From Hypsibius dujardini (taxonomy: Eukaryota; Tardigrada; Eutardigrada; Parachela; Hypsibiidae): a stretch of 36,690 nt of DNA. The DNA lies in NCBI GenBank assembly GCA_001579985.1, contig LRSR01013560.1:1-36690 (forward strand), in the 5' to 3' direction. Position numbers and translations under genes: made by a program. Positions 19,201 through 29,041 of the stretch are shown piece after piece (positions within the stretch are counted from its first letter, which is position 1; each line of letters starts with the position of its first letter). The notes beneath the pieces are model-generated. The model was not told the origin of the DNA. It was given only the letters and a program-made list of their open reading frames with translations, and ran no database searches.

Positions 19201-22200
19201 TACTTGATCGATGTCCATACGTCGGGGTTTTATACCTGGAGATTGAGGAACAGATGGGCTTTCCAAAATAATCATGTTTGTTATAATCACTCGAAGGGAC
19301 ATTGGTCAGCACTCGTAAAACCAAATTTAGCCAAAAATGGGGAAGGGGAGGAAGACTTGTAGCCTAAGCCAGAGTAACATGCGGTGATAACCCAAGCAAC
19401 TTCCTTGGGGCGCCCCTGAGGGTCCAGCAAAGTCTGGACCCCTGGAACGGCCATTTGATTCAAAATGTTATTCTTAGGGAACATCCGTTATTCCGTCAGT
19501 ATTGGTTAGGGGGGTGGGGGTGAAATATACCTGACGAACTCTGACTGTACGGTATGGGGGGTAGGCCGACGTCCTGACGCCAGCTTTGGGGAACCCAGTA
19601 GGCTTAGAAATTATTAATTTTGGAATTTCTGCGGCAATTCCTATTTTTTTCGAGCATAACACATCGACGGATCGACGGATACTCGGTGGTGGCACGGTAC
19701 ATCTCATCGGAGGAACCGAAGCCGGCCTACAATGACATGAACGAAGAGTTCAAGGCGAAGCATGTGCGTACCTCTCTCTACTTCACGCAAATTGTGCCTT
19801 GTAATGACCGCCGGTGCTGCCGCGGTCGTTGGCCATCTTCGTTCCCCAAGGTGTTCCCTGATCGGTTTCTACCCTCTCCAATTCGTTACGTCAGCGGCCC
19901 AAAAGGACCAGTTCCTGCTGACCCCGCTACAGACCTGGGAACATTTTACCGACTGGACACTCGGATGCTGCTGAAACCATTTGATCCCAGCTCGAAGTAT
20001 GCGGCACTGCCGTTCGATTACTACTGCCCCTCCTTACGAAAGGGTGGGAAGTTGGATCGCATGGTCTGCAAGACGTGCGGCGCATACTTTTCCACGCAAG
20101 GTCGCCCGTAAAAATCACCACTGTGCGCCGGATGACCAGGAGGAAGACTACGAAGACATGAGCTTTGATGACGAGGTCGCTGCTCACGTACCAGCGTCGC
20201 CCGAGGATATCCCTATCATCTCATACTTGAAGGACTGGCTGCGAAGCGACCTGGTGGAGGACAGGCCCGATTTTGAGTGATAAAGATACATTTCACTTTT
20301 TTTTCTGTAGTGGAAGGGGTCTTTAGTTTCTGACGTTAGAAACTGAAGATCTACGGGGTGATAAAAAAATTCTGACAAACTCTGACGTTAGGGGGAGGGT
20401 GTCGGGTCGCCTAATAAAAATTACTGACGTAATTAAAAGATGTTCCCTTAACAAAAAATTTCTTCCCGGTCCTGGTAAATATTACAAACTATATAAAATA
20501 GACATAGAAAATAGAATACATGTTATCATAAAAATATATTAAACTACACATATTTTATTTATTATCTATTATTTACTTTGACCCCAAATATACGTGTTGT
20601 TATAAATAAAATTCTGAATTGAGTGACAGTTCTAGAGGTCCGGATCTCCCCTGGACCCTCAATGACGCCTCCAGGGGAGTTGCTTGGGTTTCCACCCCTT
20701 GGTAATCGAAAAGCGCCTCTGCCATTTTTAATATGTATTTTAGAATTCCGATCAACTGGTGCTATTGCGCAATCAGCTCAGTCAAAAGAGACCGGAGCTG
20801 ATTGATTGCAAACATAAGAGACCACAAGACTGCACGTCATTCTCGATACAAATTGTGTGAGAATCGGGTGATTGATTACTTGATTGAAGCACTTCAAGGT
20901 CTTCGGCCCGTCGGAACTAATTTACTGGGGGGTCTAAGAATCAGCACCAGTTGATCGGAATTCTATAGTATTCAATAGACACACCACTTGACTTCAATCT
21001 GCTTCTTAGAGTTTTGAAAAGTTTCGAAAACTCGGGAAGCCAACGCATTAGAGGTACCATATCGTCCAGTGATTCATTACCGGGTGTTCCGAGTATCCTT
21101 CCCCTTGGAGTCGCACCGCTGCGGGACTCATTATAAAGAGGTTAGGGCAAAAGGAGCTTTCAACGGTTTCGCTATCCAGCCACACGCCGTGATCCAAATC
21201 CTCTCCTACGTTCACGGACGTACATGTTTGCTTAATGCTGCACCTGTAGGTGAAGTACAAATAAGACAAATTTAAAAATTAGCTACCTAGCTCACAGCTC
21301 GGATAAGGCGGTTATACCTGCTTTCTATCGTACACCATCCACAGAATTTGATGTCCGATGCCAGGCATTCGCCACAAGTCCGCAATACCGCGCATGGATT
21401 AACATCCCATTTGATTATCTAAAGCGCGAAAGACAGGCTCAGCGTTTGAAACAGGTTCCTTGAAGAGAATGAGACGGTGGAGCTGTGGTTGTGTGAGCAA
21501 TACTGAACGCTCTATTGCCAGTTTCATCCGTCTTTTGATATGTAAACTTTAACTGACTCCATCCATTGTTTGGGTCAATAATTATACGTACCATCTTGTC
21601 GGTAATGATTTGTAGGTAGTGCGAATTGGATTCCGCAAACATCGTTCGGATTGTCCCATTGCCGAATCGGGGATCAGAGCTCTTCAGGATAACTCCCGGG
21701 CGTTGCTTGCTTAGCTTGAGAGACTATACACAGAATGACAAGAGGAAATGAGTTTGTGTACTAACCGATGGTCATTATTGTTTGCCTATCTGCGAGAATG
21801 TACATTTTACGAGGGGCACTCCAATAGTCTTGGAACTCAGTCATTTACTCTGCACCAAACGACTGCTTTTCGAATCCTTCAACATAGATCGATAGATCAT
21901 AGCCTCATAAGCGGTAAATCCGCGTTTCACGGACCTTCATGCAGGGATCTGAGAAGAGGGATTTCTTTTGGAAGACACTTCTCAATACTATTGCAGCTGC
22001 ATATTAAGTTGTTTTAATGAACTTATATGCAGACAATCAAAATTTCGTTACTGAATGAGACAACTTTGTTTAACACCCGGCATGCATGGCTGACCTGACT
22101 AACTACCAGTACTCCCTCACTGTCGCAGTAGAAGAGTACGTTCTCCCCATCAATGTCCAGTACGGTGAGCTGGAGGATCGGGGGAGAGTACGTGAACACG

Positions 22201-24041
22201 GCTGTCGACATGAAGCCCATCAGCTCGACTTCATTTGTCTGAAATAACATCCAAACGGTACTTACGTTACTATAAAATCCAAGGCATGCAAAGAAAACGG
22301 CACAAATCATTGTATCATGTAAATACAGAATGTCCTAAGGATTGTGTGTATTTGACAGCAATGTACACTCACCAAAAACGATGTTTGATCGACGAATGCC
22401 TGCAGGAGCCCGGTCACATCGAAGCTGCAAATCACTCTAAAGTTGAGCGGTTTGTCGATTGCTCTCTCGTCGAAAGCCACATATAAATTCAGCTTATTTG
22501 GCAATGCACTTGTTAATCCCACAGCGGCAGCTGTGGCCCGGGAAAAGTACTGCTCCGCCGCCGACTGTTTTCTTCTTAAGAAACAGAGAAGGCTTGCGAT
22601 ACGCTCAGTTGGGCATTTATTTCTTCCCGCTTTGACGGAGCCGTGGAGAATGGTTTCCCAGCGCGCCGATCGATTCACAGCAGTGACGTGTTCCGTGGTG
22701 GTGACGTGAAATGTGTGACCTTTGAAGTTGAAGTCTAAAATGGTTCTGTGGGTAGCCGTTGGACAGTTTGCGCCGACATCTAGAAGGGGTGCCGCACCCA
22801 TCCAAATTATCACGAAGTTAGAAACGTGTAGGCTGTGTGACTCGCCGCCGCACCAGTAGAGCCCCTCCCACTTGTGATCCGGGGGATTCGTTTGCATGTA
22901 ATCGTCATCGGCGAATGATCTTGTTGAACAGCCATTGCTCTGTTGGTTAAAAGTTAAATGCGTTTTATGTTAGTACGTAGGAGATAGATTGGTCTGGGCG
23001 TAACACTTCAAAAACATGTCTGATTTCACGGCCCATCTATTAGTGAATATTTTGCGCAACAAATAACCTGATCAAGGCTTTCCTGTCAGGTATCGGAAGT
23101 TCCAAAGCTGGAGCTCCTTTCGTCTAAAAGTCACTTAGTAATTTCCGGTCAGTTGGCAGAATTCAGTTACCCCTGCCCCCACTATTTTCAGCGAAAAGCA
23201 TGCTAATGATGAATTTTCCGCAGAGCACGGAGGCAATAATTATATGTAAGCCTAGCAGGCAAATCCTGCTGGCTTGCAATAAAGATAGCGCAAGGGCAAG
23301 CGCTCAGCCACATGCCGACTTCGGATTGACCCAATGCGCTTTCACTGAATCTACGGTCCATCGCATTTTTGTGTCGGTCATCCTGACCCAAGGTTCCAAG
23401 CGCCTCTGACAATTGAGTTAAACCTTAACGTTGTTGAGCGGAACAAACAAAAGGACATTCAGATGGAGGCGTTTCTAAACTTCAAACAATGCAATGAGCT
23501 GTTTTAAGGTTAGGTTTAAGCTTAGCCGCGGTTATCTGGACGAGGGGACGGGGCGTTATCTAATTGTATTTCAAAGGCCGTCACCTTGAGCCAAAACCTG
23601 GCTTCACCCCCCCCCCGAGACCCAGAGACTTATCACAGACCATGCTATAGCGCGTGATTCTCAAGCTACCGCTCTGTGGTTCGTAGTACCGCGAGGAACT
23701 AAAAACCCATGACAGCCAAGAGGTTCCGTGTTTTGATGTAGTCGGACCCATTCTGGATCGATGAAAGTGATATAAAAACTCACAGTCTCCGTTCCTTGCG
23801 GTAGTAATGTTCTCTGCGAGAGTACTATACTCGCTCCGTCCGGGTAGCAAATTTCGATCGTCATGCTAGCGCAACTGTACAGGAAGAAATGTGGGGTCCT
23901 TGGAAAAGGATACGTCTCCCATATCTTTGCAGCTTCGTGTCCGGCAATATAAAAAAGCAACACACTTGCAGTTGAAAGCGTGGCAGGCCAAAGGAGTGCC
24001 CGAGAACAGTGCAGTCTTCTCAGATTTGTTGGCTGTCCCAT
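16266..24041 (-). CDS. Plexin-like receptor ectodomain (Sema-PSI-Ig-PSI-IPT) with one membrane span and no GAP domain
   Basis: Eight minus-strand exons: 24041-23784, 22939-22373, 22238-22095, 21723-21592, 21418-21318, 21243-21081, 18111-17652, 16831-16266; 796 residues, every phase consistent. Signal-like N-terminus (TLSTASVLLFYIAG). A divergent Sema domain spans about residues 30-375; family-like pieces are LYVAFDERA, FRVICSFDVTGLLQAF, VLFYCDSEGVLVV and LQIITDKM. PSI 1 (about 376-408) is clear: CAVLRTCGECLASDIKFCGW, then CSIKQTC. A plexin-type Ig-like region follows (WCQFW, FRCPVP), then PSI 2 (CEDLERPICGAVHSLCQW, about 556-585) and an IPT domain (TTIVTFHGENL, about 625-712). Membrane span about 739-761; the tail is 35 residues ending GEGIPTL. 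Plexins normally continue with a roughly 600-residue RapGAP-type region, absent here. The link between exons 1 and 2 is the least certain; the Sema domain is short. Confidence 0.78.
18457..18963. mobile_element. TA-flanked MITE built from CTGGCCAGAA-like units
   Basis: Perfect 12-bp TIRs CCCAGCGCCAAA / TTTGGCGCTGGG with TA on both sides (18455-18456, 18964-18965), 507 bp. The interior is a dense array of degenerate, self-complementary TCTGGCCAGAA and GAGATCTGG words (for example near 18587, 18708, 18774 and 18935). It lies in intron 6 of the plexin-like gene. Confidence 0.78.
19340..19473. repeat. Dispersed repeat X, copy 1 (interrupted by a transposon)
   Basis: GGCGCCCCTGAGGGTCCAGC and CCATTTGATTCAAAATGTTA match repeat copies at about 28485-28580 and, inverted, 20633-20705. 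The Harbinger-like element at 19477 is inserted at its edge. Confidence 0.7.
19477..20447. mobile_element. Harbinger-like DNA transposon derivative with TTA duplication
   Basis: The left end GGGAACATCCGTTATTCCGT and the reverse complement of the right end (GGGAACATCTTTTAATTACG) form TIRs that continue into GTCAGTA. TTA is duplicated at 19474-19476 and 20448-20450. The flanks (TTGATTCAAAATGTTATTC and AACAAAAA) are found joined at an unoccupied copy near 28550-28580, which confirms both boundaries. Length 971 bp. It carries a frameshifted zinc-finger ORF. The superfamily call rests on the 3-bp TTA duplication and is tentative. Confidence 0.8.
19620..20280 (+). pseudogene. Frameshifted C-terminal part of an uncharacterised zinc-finger protein carried by the Harbinger-like element
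   Basis: One frame runs from about 19620 to 20111 and the reading continues in another frame to the stop at 20278-20280. The two join sensibly at about 20100, inside a zinc-finger-like motif (VCKTCGAYFSTQ then VARKNHHC), where one extra G in CAAGGTC accounts for the shift. No intron is involved. The stretch CNDRRCC...KVFPDRFLPSPIRYVSGPKG, a PFDYYCPSL segment and the CxxC finger recall, from memory, the C-terminal part of an uncharacterised zinc-finger family seen as repeated copies in invertebrates. The N-terminal part is missing and the true start is unknown. It lies antisense within intron 6 of the plexin-like gene. It is probably non-functional. Confidence 0.62.
20633..20705 (-). repeat. 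Dispersed repeat X, copy 2 (inverted)
   Basis: The reverse complement reads GGGTGGAAACCCAAGCAACT, then GAGGGTCCAGGGG, matching copies 1 and 3. Confidence 0.6.
20743..20963. mobile_element. TA-flanked MITE with GAATTCCGATCAACTGGTGC ends
   Basis: Perfect 21-bp TIRs, GAATTCCGATCAACTGGTGC plus T on the left and the exact inverse on the right. TA flanks (20741-20742, 20964-20965). Length is 221 bp, in intron 6 of the plexin-like gene. Confidence 0.82.
21810..22053. mobile_element. mariner-like fragment related to 9983-10713
   Basis: It begins TA-CGAGGGGCACTCCAATAGTC and continues TTGGAACTCAGTCATTTACT. Its distal part (TTTCTTTTGGAAGACACTTC, TCAATACTATTG, CATATTAAGTT) matches the right portion of the intron-8 element in reverse. 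No second TIR was found. It lies in intron 3 of the plexin-like gene. Confidence 0.7.
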
Positions 24042-24084
24042 CGCGACTCACTATAAAGTTTACCCCCGTTATTTGCCCAACCGT

Positions 24085-24248
24085 AGTTTGACGATATTCT
24101 GTGGGACCGTCCGAAAGGCGCTTGCGGATTTAGAAACAATGTGCAGTTTTAAGGAATCGATTTATTGTATACAAACGAATCTTGGTAAAAAAATGAATTA
24201 GTAGAAGTTTGACCATATATTGTGGGACCGTCCAAAAGGCTCTTGCGG
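24085..24248. repeat. Two direct copies of a ~44-bp segment upstream of the plexin-like gene
   Basis: The core GTGGGACCGTCC(G/A)AAAGGC occurs at about 24102 and 24221. The copies begin near 24085 and 24203, about 118 bases apart, and flank the 58-bp shared segment. Confidence 0.7.
24124..24181 (-). promoter_or_regulatory. 58-bp shared upstream segment, copy 2
   Basis: Ungapped match (52 of 58 by eye) to 14829-14886, in the same orientation relative to its gene, about 80 bases upstream of the plexin-like ATG. Confidence 0.5.
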
Positions 24249-27200
24249 GGCCCATCGCATCTAATCCAACAAGGCCAAACCCAAGAGTCAAACTAGGTCA
24301 AACTAGATCGCTCGGTGTTGTTTCAGAACGATATTCTGTAGATTAACCTCCCCCCCCTTTCCGATATGATGACCAATTCTAAATATTGCGAAATTTTGCG
24401 CTTTCACCGTTTCCAAAGTTCCCCTCGCCTCTTCCGTAGGGGGGGGGGTACTAAGTATTTAAGCAACGCTTATGAGCAAACGGACATTTCTTCGTGCATC
24501 TTTAAAAAAAACATTTTGATGGGGTCTGTTATTTGTTGTCAACAGAGGCAGAACAGGGGGCAGTGCTTTCCCCCCTTAATTCGGGCAGCTGGAGGTAATT
24601 TTTTATTTTTATTCATAAGAACTGTCCCCACCCCGAGGTCCGTTACGCCTCTGGTTTTCAAGATCAATAAAGATGCCAATTCCGCATGGCGTTACCCGTT
24701 TGGGGAGACATTGGATAGGGACCTTCTAAGTTTTCTGCGACGCGATAGGTTTGTCTAGCACATTGTGGGGGGGGGGGGCTGTTATCTAACGAGGAGTTTA
24801 TATTTGTTCAACAATAGACCTTTTCGAGTCGCGGCTTTTCAGACTTTTTATCAAATGTGAACCTTTGGACCAGTAAAGCGGAGAAGAAGAAGAAAGCCGC
24901 GCAAATAGAGTACAAGCTAAATATATTTTACTTACGGGAGAAGGTGGCTGATTTCGGGTATTCTATCGCTTCTATTCTATCGCTTGAACTCAATTGTTGA
25001 ACGGTGTCGTACTTCGTATAGGCATTATATACACGCTTGTGATTATTGTTACAATTTATACAGTAGAAAGCAAAATCATGCATTTGCAGAAAGCCGAGTT
25101 ACCTTACGGCGGACACATTTGGGCTGAACTTTTAAACTATACATTTGCCCTACCAAGATATTGCGTCCACCTACCCCGCGAATATGAATAATACTCGGCT
25201 GATACGAATGAGTGTGAAGTCTCTATACTAGAACTGGCAGACGTTCAGCGGGGGAATCCAGACCATGTATGTGTATCGCTTAAGTCGAATGGGGGAGGGG
25301 GGAGTTCTGTCCCGTGAATGTATTTGTAGTTTATGTAATGGAGTTTTGAGCATAATGAATTGGTGTATTTTCACTCTCTCGGAAGCTGGGAGATTTTGGG
25401 AATCCCAAGTATTTTTCAGTCAATCTTCGTCGGGAGCCTCGCATTATTCGATGTACCCCACGGTACGGTACAGTACGGTTTATACGGTCTCTAATTTTAG
25501 GCCAACCATATTTGCTTGAAAATAAAGGTGAAAAAAGGTTTACATAGCGTTTGGTCGTCGAAAAGCCATTTCTTTAATTGGAGTTCAAACATTGATTGGT
25601 GGCTGGTACCATCAGGCATTCGTCATATCGTCTGTGTGTTCGTCCGCCCAGGCATCCGACGGTTGTGAAGCATCTGACATGACCATTTGTGAAGCCGGAC
25701 TTCATACCTCCGTCTAAGTTTCCGGTTGTTGATCATTTAAACCAATCGATTGTTTGCCATCCTCCGTCCCTCCGTCCAATGGTCACGCTGTTCCCAATTG
25801 ATTATGTAGTTCCGAGGCGTATTCATCCTTCAAAGTGTAACTTGGTCCGCTCAGCTCTCAGCCTGTTTGGTATTTCAATCAGTCTCTTGCTTGTAGTGAT
25901 AGGTTGAGATGAGATCGCAAGCCCGTTATAAAGGTAGGTGGGAAAGTTTTGCCCCCCCCCCGGCTCGGAGAGCGAGAGGCAGAGGATTTCTAGCCGCACC
26001 GCCTGTCATTTGTCCAATGGTTCGCCATTCAGGTTAACCTTGCCCTCCACCGTATACCATTCTGCTGCTTTTATTTCCGTCCAACCATCAGGTTTCAGCA
26101 TTACCAAAAAATTCTTCTCAAAATAGCGATGATTAATACTCCATCCGTCCATCCATCCATCTATCCGTCCGTCCGTCCGTCCGTCCGTCCGTCCGTCCAC
26201 CCATCCGCCCATCCGATATTGAATTATTATCGGGCACACCCATTCGGTCAGCATTCCCGTCCGGCTGTCGGTTTAACCACCTCCTCTTCGCTTATCATGC
26301 AAACAAGTGCCCCCGAATCGCACATCAAGTGTCAAACCCCGCGTTTTCTGTCTTAATGCCAATTGTACGATATGTCGCCGTTGAAACTATACATTTGACC
26401 TTATGGCCAATTGCACAAACCCCGTCATTAGAATTTTCCCTGTGACCAACAATTCTACCACGCCCACGACGTAATTTTAAGTATTCCGGCTCAAAATGTA
26501 AATGGCACGATGCCGATCCAAAAAGAATATATTTTGCTATTTTGTTTGTCCTCCAGTGGTAAAATACACCGATCCCGCTAACAACGCCGCTACCAACAAA
26601 ATAACCTGTTCACACAATCACCATAGCCTCTGTTAATCGCCCCTGTTATGGTCAGGAAGACAGACTTTTCTAGGCAAAAAGCGGGAATGAATTTGAGTCA
26701 CCTTGTCACCTAGTGCTGCCATACAAGAACAAATCGCTCGTTGCCGTAGCATCCATATAAGTGCGTTCCCCTATCCCATGACATCACCTGTAAAAGAACA
26801 TTTAAATTACTGTAACAACAGCAGACCATTTAGATGAAAAGTTTTCTTACAAGAAAAGGCACTTCTCTCCCCGGTGAAATCTTCCACTCCTGATTGTCAT
26901 CATGTATTTGTCTGTTTTATCGGGCAATGTTTCCATCGAGAAAGTCGGCAATAAACGAGACCTTCTTTTTTTAAATATTTAACAACTGGTTCAAACCGTC
27001 AAAGAGGGGGTTGCGATGTCGACAAGATTCAAGTTCCATTGATTGTTAGAACGGTGTTTTATTCAATATGTCCCTCAAGTCAGCAATCCAGCAATCAATC
27101 TTATGGCATCTCCAAGAACTTCACAGAAGATGTCAGATGCTTCATGTCACGACATGTCAGAGTCTCTGACATATTCTCTGCTCTCTATTTGAAAGCAGCT

Positions 27201-27811
27201 TTTAAATACCTGAAAATGGAAGGTCTCTTTTATTGCCAGTTTACTCAACGGATATATTGTCAGATAAATTATGGAACGAATTCATGTGGACAATCAGAAA
27301 TAGAAGATTTCGCCGGGAAGAGTAGTGCCCGTTCCTTGTTAGTTTCACAAGAGAATGCTCGCTACTTGTCGCTTTTTCTGCAGCATTTTGAATGTTTCGT
27401 TCAAAAGTCACGAAATGTCTTGTCGACTGATACCAAAAGCTAGAACTCAGTTTTAGCAGAGCAAAACCAGTTGAGTCTGGCACACATGTTGCAAACTTAG
27501 CAAGCTCCTCTTTGCCATTTGATGTCCATAAGAAACCTTTGCGGTTAACGATTTATGCGGTTAAAAAAGCCGAAAGTTCAATGCCTCGGTTGGTTATCGA
27601 TTGCAATCGTTCTCTCAACCAATGTTTCAATTTCCACATATATTGACATGGGTAGGAGGAGCTTGCGAAGTTTGAAAACTGTTCACCCGATTCAACTGCT
27701 GAACCCTAGTTTTTGGTACCACTCGATAGGGAAAATCTGTACCTTTCAAATGATGCCTTCAAACTGTTTTAGAATTGGCGACAAGTAGGGAGCATTCCCT
27801 TGCAGACCGAT
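24249..27811. other. 3.5-kb gene-poor interval
   Basis: It holds homopolymer C and G tracts (near 24350, 24440, 24768, 25951), a CCGT/CCAT microsatellite (26140-26212), and several open frames under 135 codons with no recognisable motif. No gene is supported. Confidence 0.5.
26140..26212. repeat. CCGT/CCAT microsatellite
   Basis: Tandem CCGT units flanked by CCAT units. The same unit recurs in degenerate form at 29989-30155. Confidence 0.92.
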
Positions 27812-28108
27812 TTACGAACTTATCGCACTCATTCCGGCCCTGGCCACTACGCAGAACCATTCCTTGCCCGAGTTCTTCATCTCTCGCTCCTTCAACGCTT
27901 CCGTGATTCTCCTTGCAGCGTCGATGTCATTCAGTCCGGAAACCGGAGACAGCGCGCTCTCTATGACGTACTTGGCGACCCAGACTTCCACCGAACCGTT
28001 GGGCGTCCGCCAGTTTTTGTTGGTGGTGTCGGGACTCCGGGCATGGCCGGTCCCGGACTGCTGGCCGGCCGGCGCCGGCATGTCCGTTAATATGACATGC
28101 AGCGACAT
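27812..28108 (-). CDS. Possible LC8-type dynein light chain, C-terminally truncated
   Basis: A single 98-codon minus-strand frame. An extra N-terminal part is followed by a segment resembling the two LC8 helices: VEVWVAKYVIESALS, then DAARRITEALKEREM, then KEWFCVVARAGMSAISS. LC8 has D-IA-xx-IKKEFD and W-HC-IVGR at these places. LC8 should then continue with about 25 more residues forming the dimer-exchange strand, but a stop follows at once and no downstream exon was seen. It may be a decayed copy, or the resemblance may be partly by chance. A start at the ATG after GACCGTC is assumed. Confidence 0.4.
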   Translation of the reverse strand: MSLHVILTDMPAPAGQQSGTGHARSPDTTNKNWRTPNGSVEVWVAKYVIESALSPVSGLNDIDAARRITEALKEREMKNSGKEWFCVVARAGMSAISS

Positions 28109-29041
28109 GACGGTCAGTCAATATAATTTTTCTAGTTTCGTCTGAAGAGGTTTTGAATTTTTTTCTCCTTATGCCAACTGACGAATCACGGCTTCAATAT
28201 AATGAAAAAATAGGAATAACCTGAAATTGTGCTGGCTCCGCAGGCATGTCAGCTAGAACTGTACGAACTTAAGGACAGTGTGGATCATTCGTGCTTCTAT
28301 CACAACCGCCGAATAGAGAAAATGCTATCTTCAAGATTATAAACTGATTTATAATTTCATTCACTGATTATAAATGGTGTTAAACACCGCGTATCATTCG
28401 CCACACGAAGCCTAGTCGCAGAGCAGAAAAGTGGGATCAAGACATGTGTTAAAGTTAAACAGGCACGTTTAGAGTACCGGGGGTGGAAACTCCCCTGGGA
28501 GCGCCCCTGAGGGTCCAGCAGGGATCTGCACCCCTGAAACTGCCATTCAATTCAAAATCGTATTCTTAACAAAAATATTCGGCTCTTGATGTCTGTCACG
28601 CTGAAATTCGCGACCCTTCTGAACGGAAGTGACCGCCTCGAGCGCATGAAGAGAACCTTAATGCAAGGTCGAGAGGAACCGTGTAGAAAATAGCACGATC
28701 AATCAAGGCGACCTGCAATTAACTGACAAACTTGCTGATGACTGGAACCCGTGGATTAAGGTCGACTAGCTTTTACTAGTTCACTATGAGTGAACAGCTG
28801 ACTGAGGAAAGAGCATTAAAGCTTATGACCCACAATTTTAGTTTCAATGTTCTGCGGATTAAGCGAAATGATTGAGAATTTTCCCGCATACATTCCGTGA
28901 TTCCTTTTCGGTCTGGTTTAATGCATGCCCGCGAAAACGAAGTTTTAAAGTTGTACGTGACGGTGTCTTTAAAAAGTGGTAGTTAACGATTTCTTCTCCA
29001 CAACATTTTGTCCCCTTCCCCCTTGCTTTTGGAGCCCAATA
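28109..29041. other. Gene-free interval containing repeat X copy 3
   Basis: No coding sequence was recognised. Repeat X copy 3, with the empty transposon site, lies at 28485-28580. Confidence 0.5.
28485..28580. repeat. Dispersed repeat X, copy 3 (empty target site)
   Basis: GAGCGCCCCTGAGGGTCCAG and CCATTCAATTCAAAATCGTA, then TTCTTAACAAAAAT. The TTA at 28566-28568 is the single, unduplicated target found on both sides of the Harbinger-like element at 19477-20447. Confidence 0.75.

Noticed and set aside
23203-23412. Possible extra Sema exon between exons 1 and 2 (minus strand)
   Set aside because: No Sema-like residues and no good splice sites in the required phase, although the Sema domain is shorter than usual.
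27039-27443. 134-codon plus-strand frame
   Set aside because: No start context, domain, signal peptide or plausible splice partners; low-complexity surroundings.
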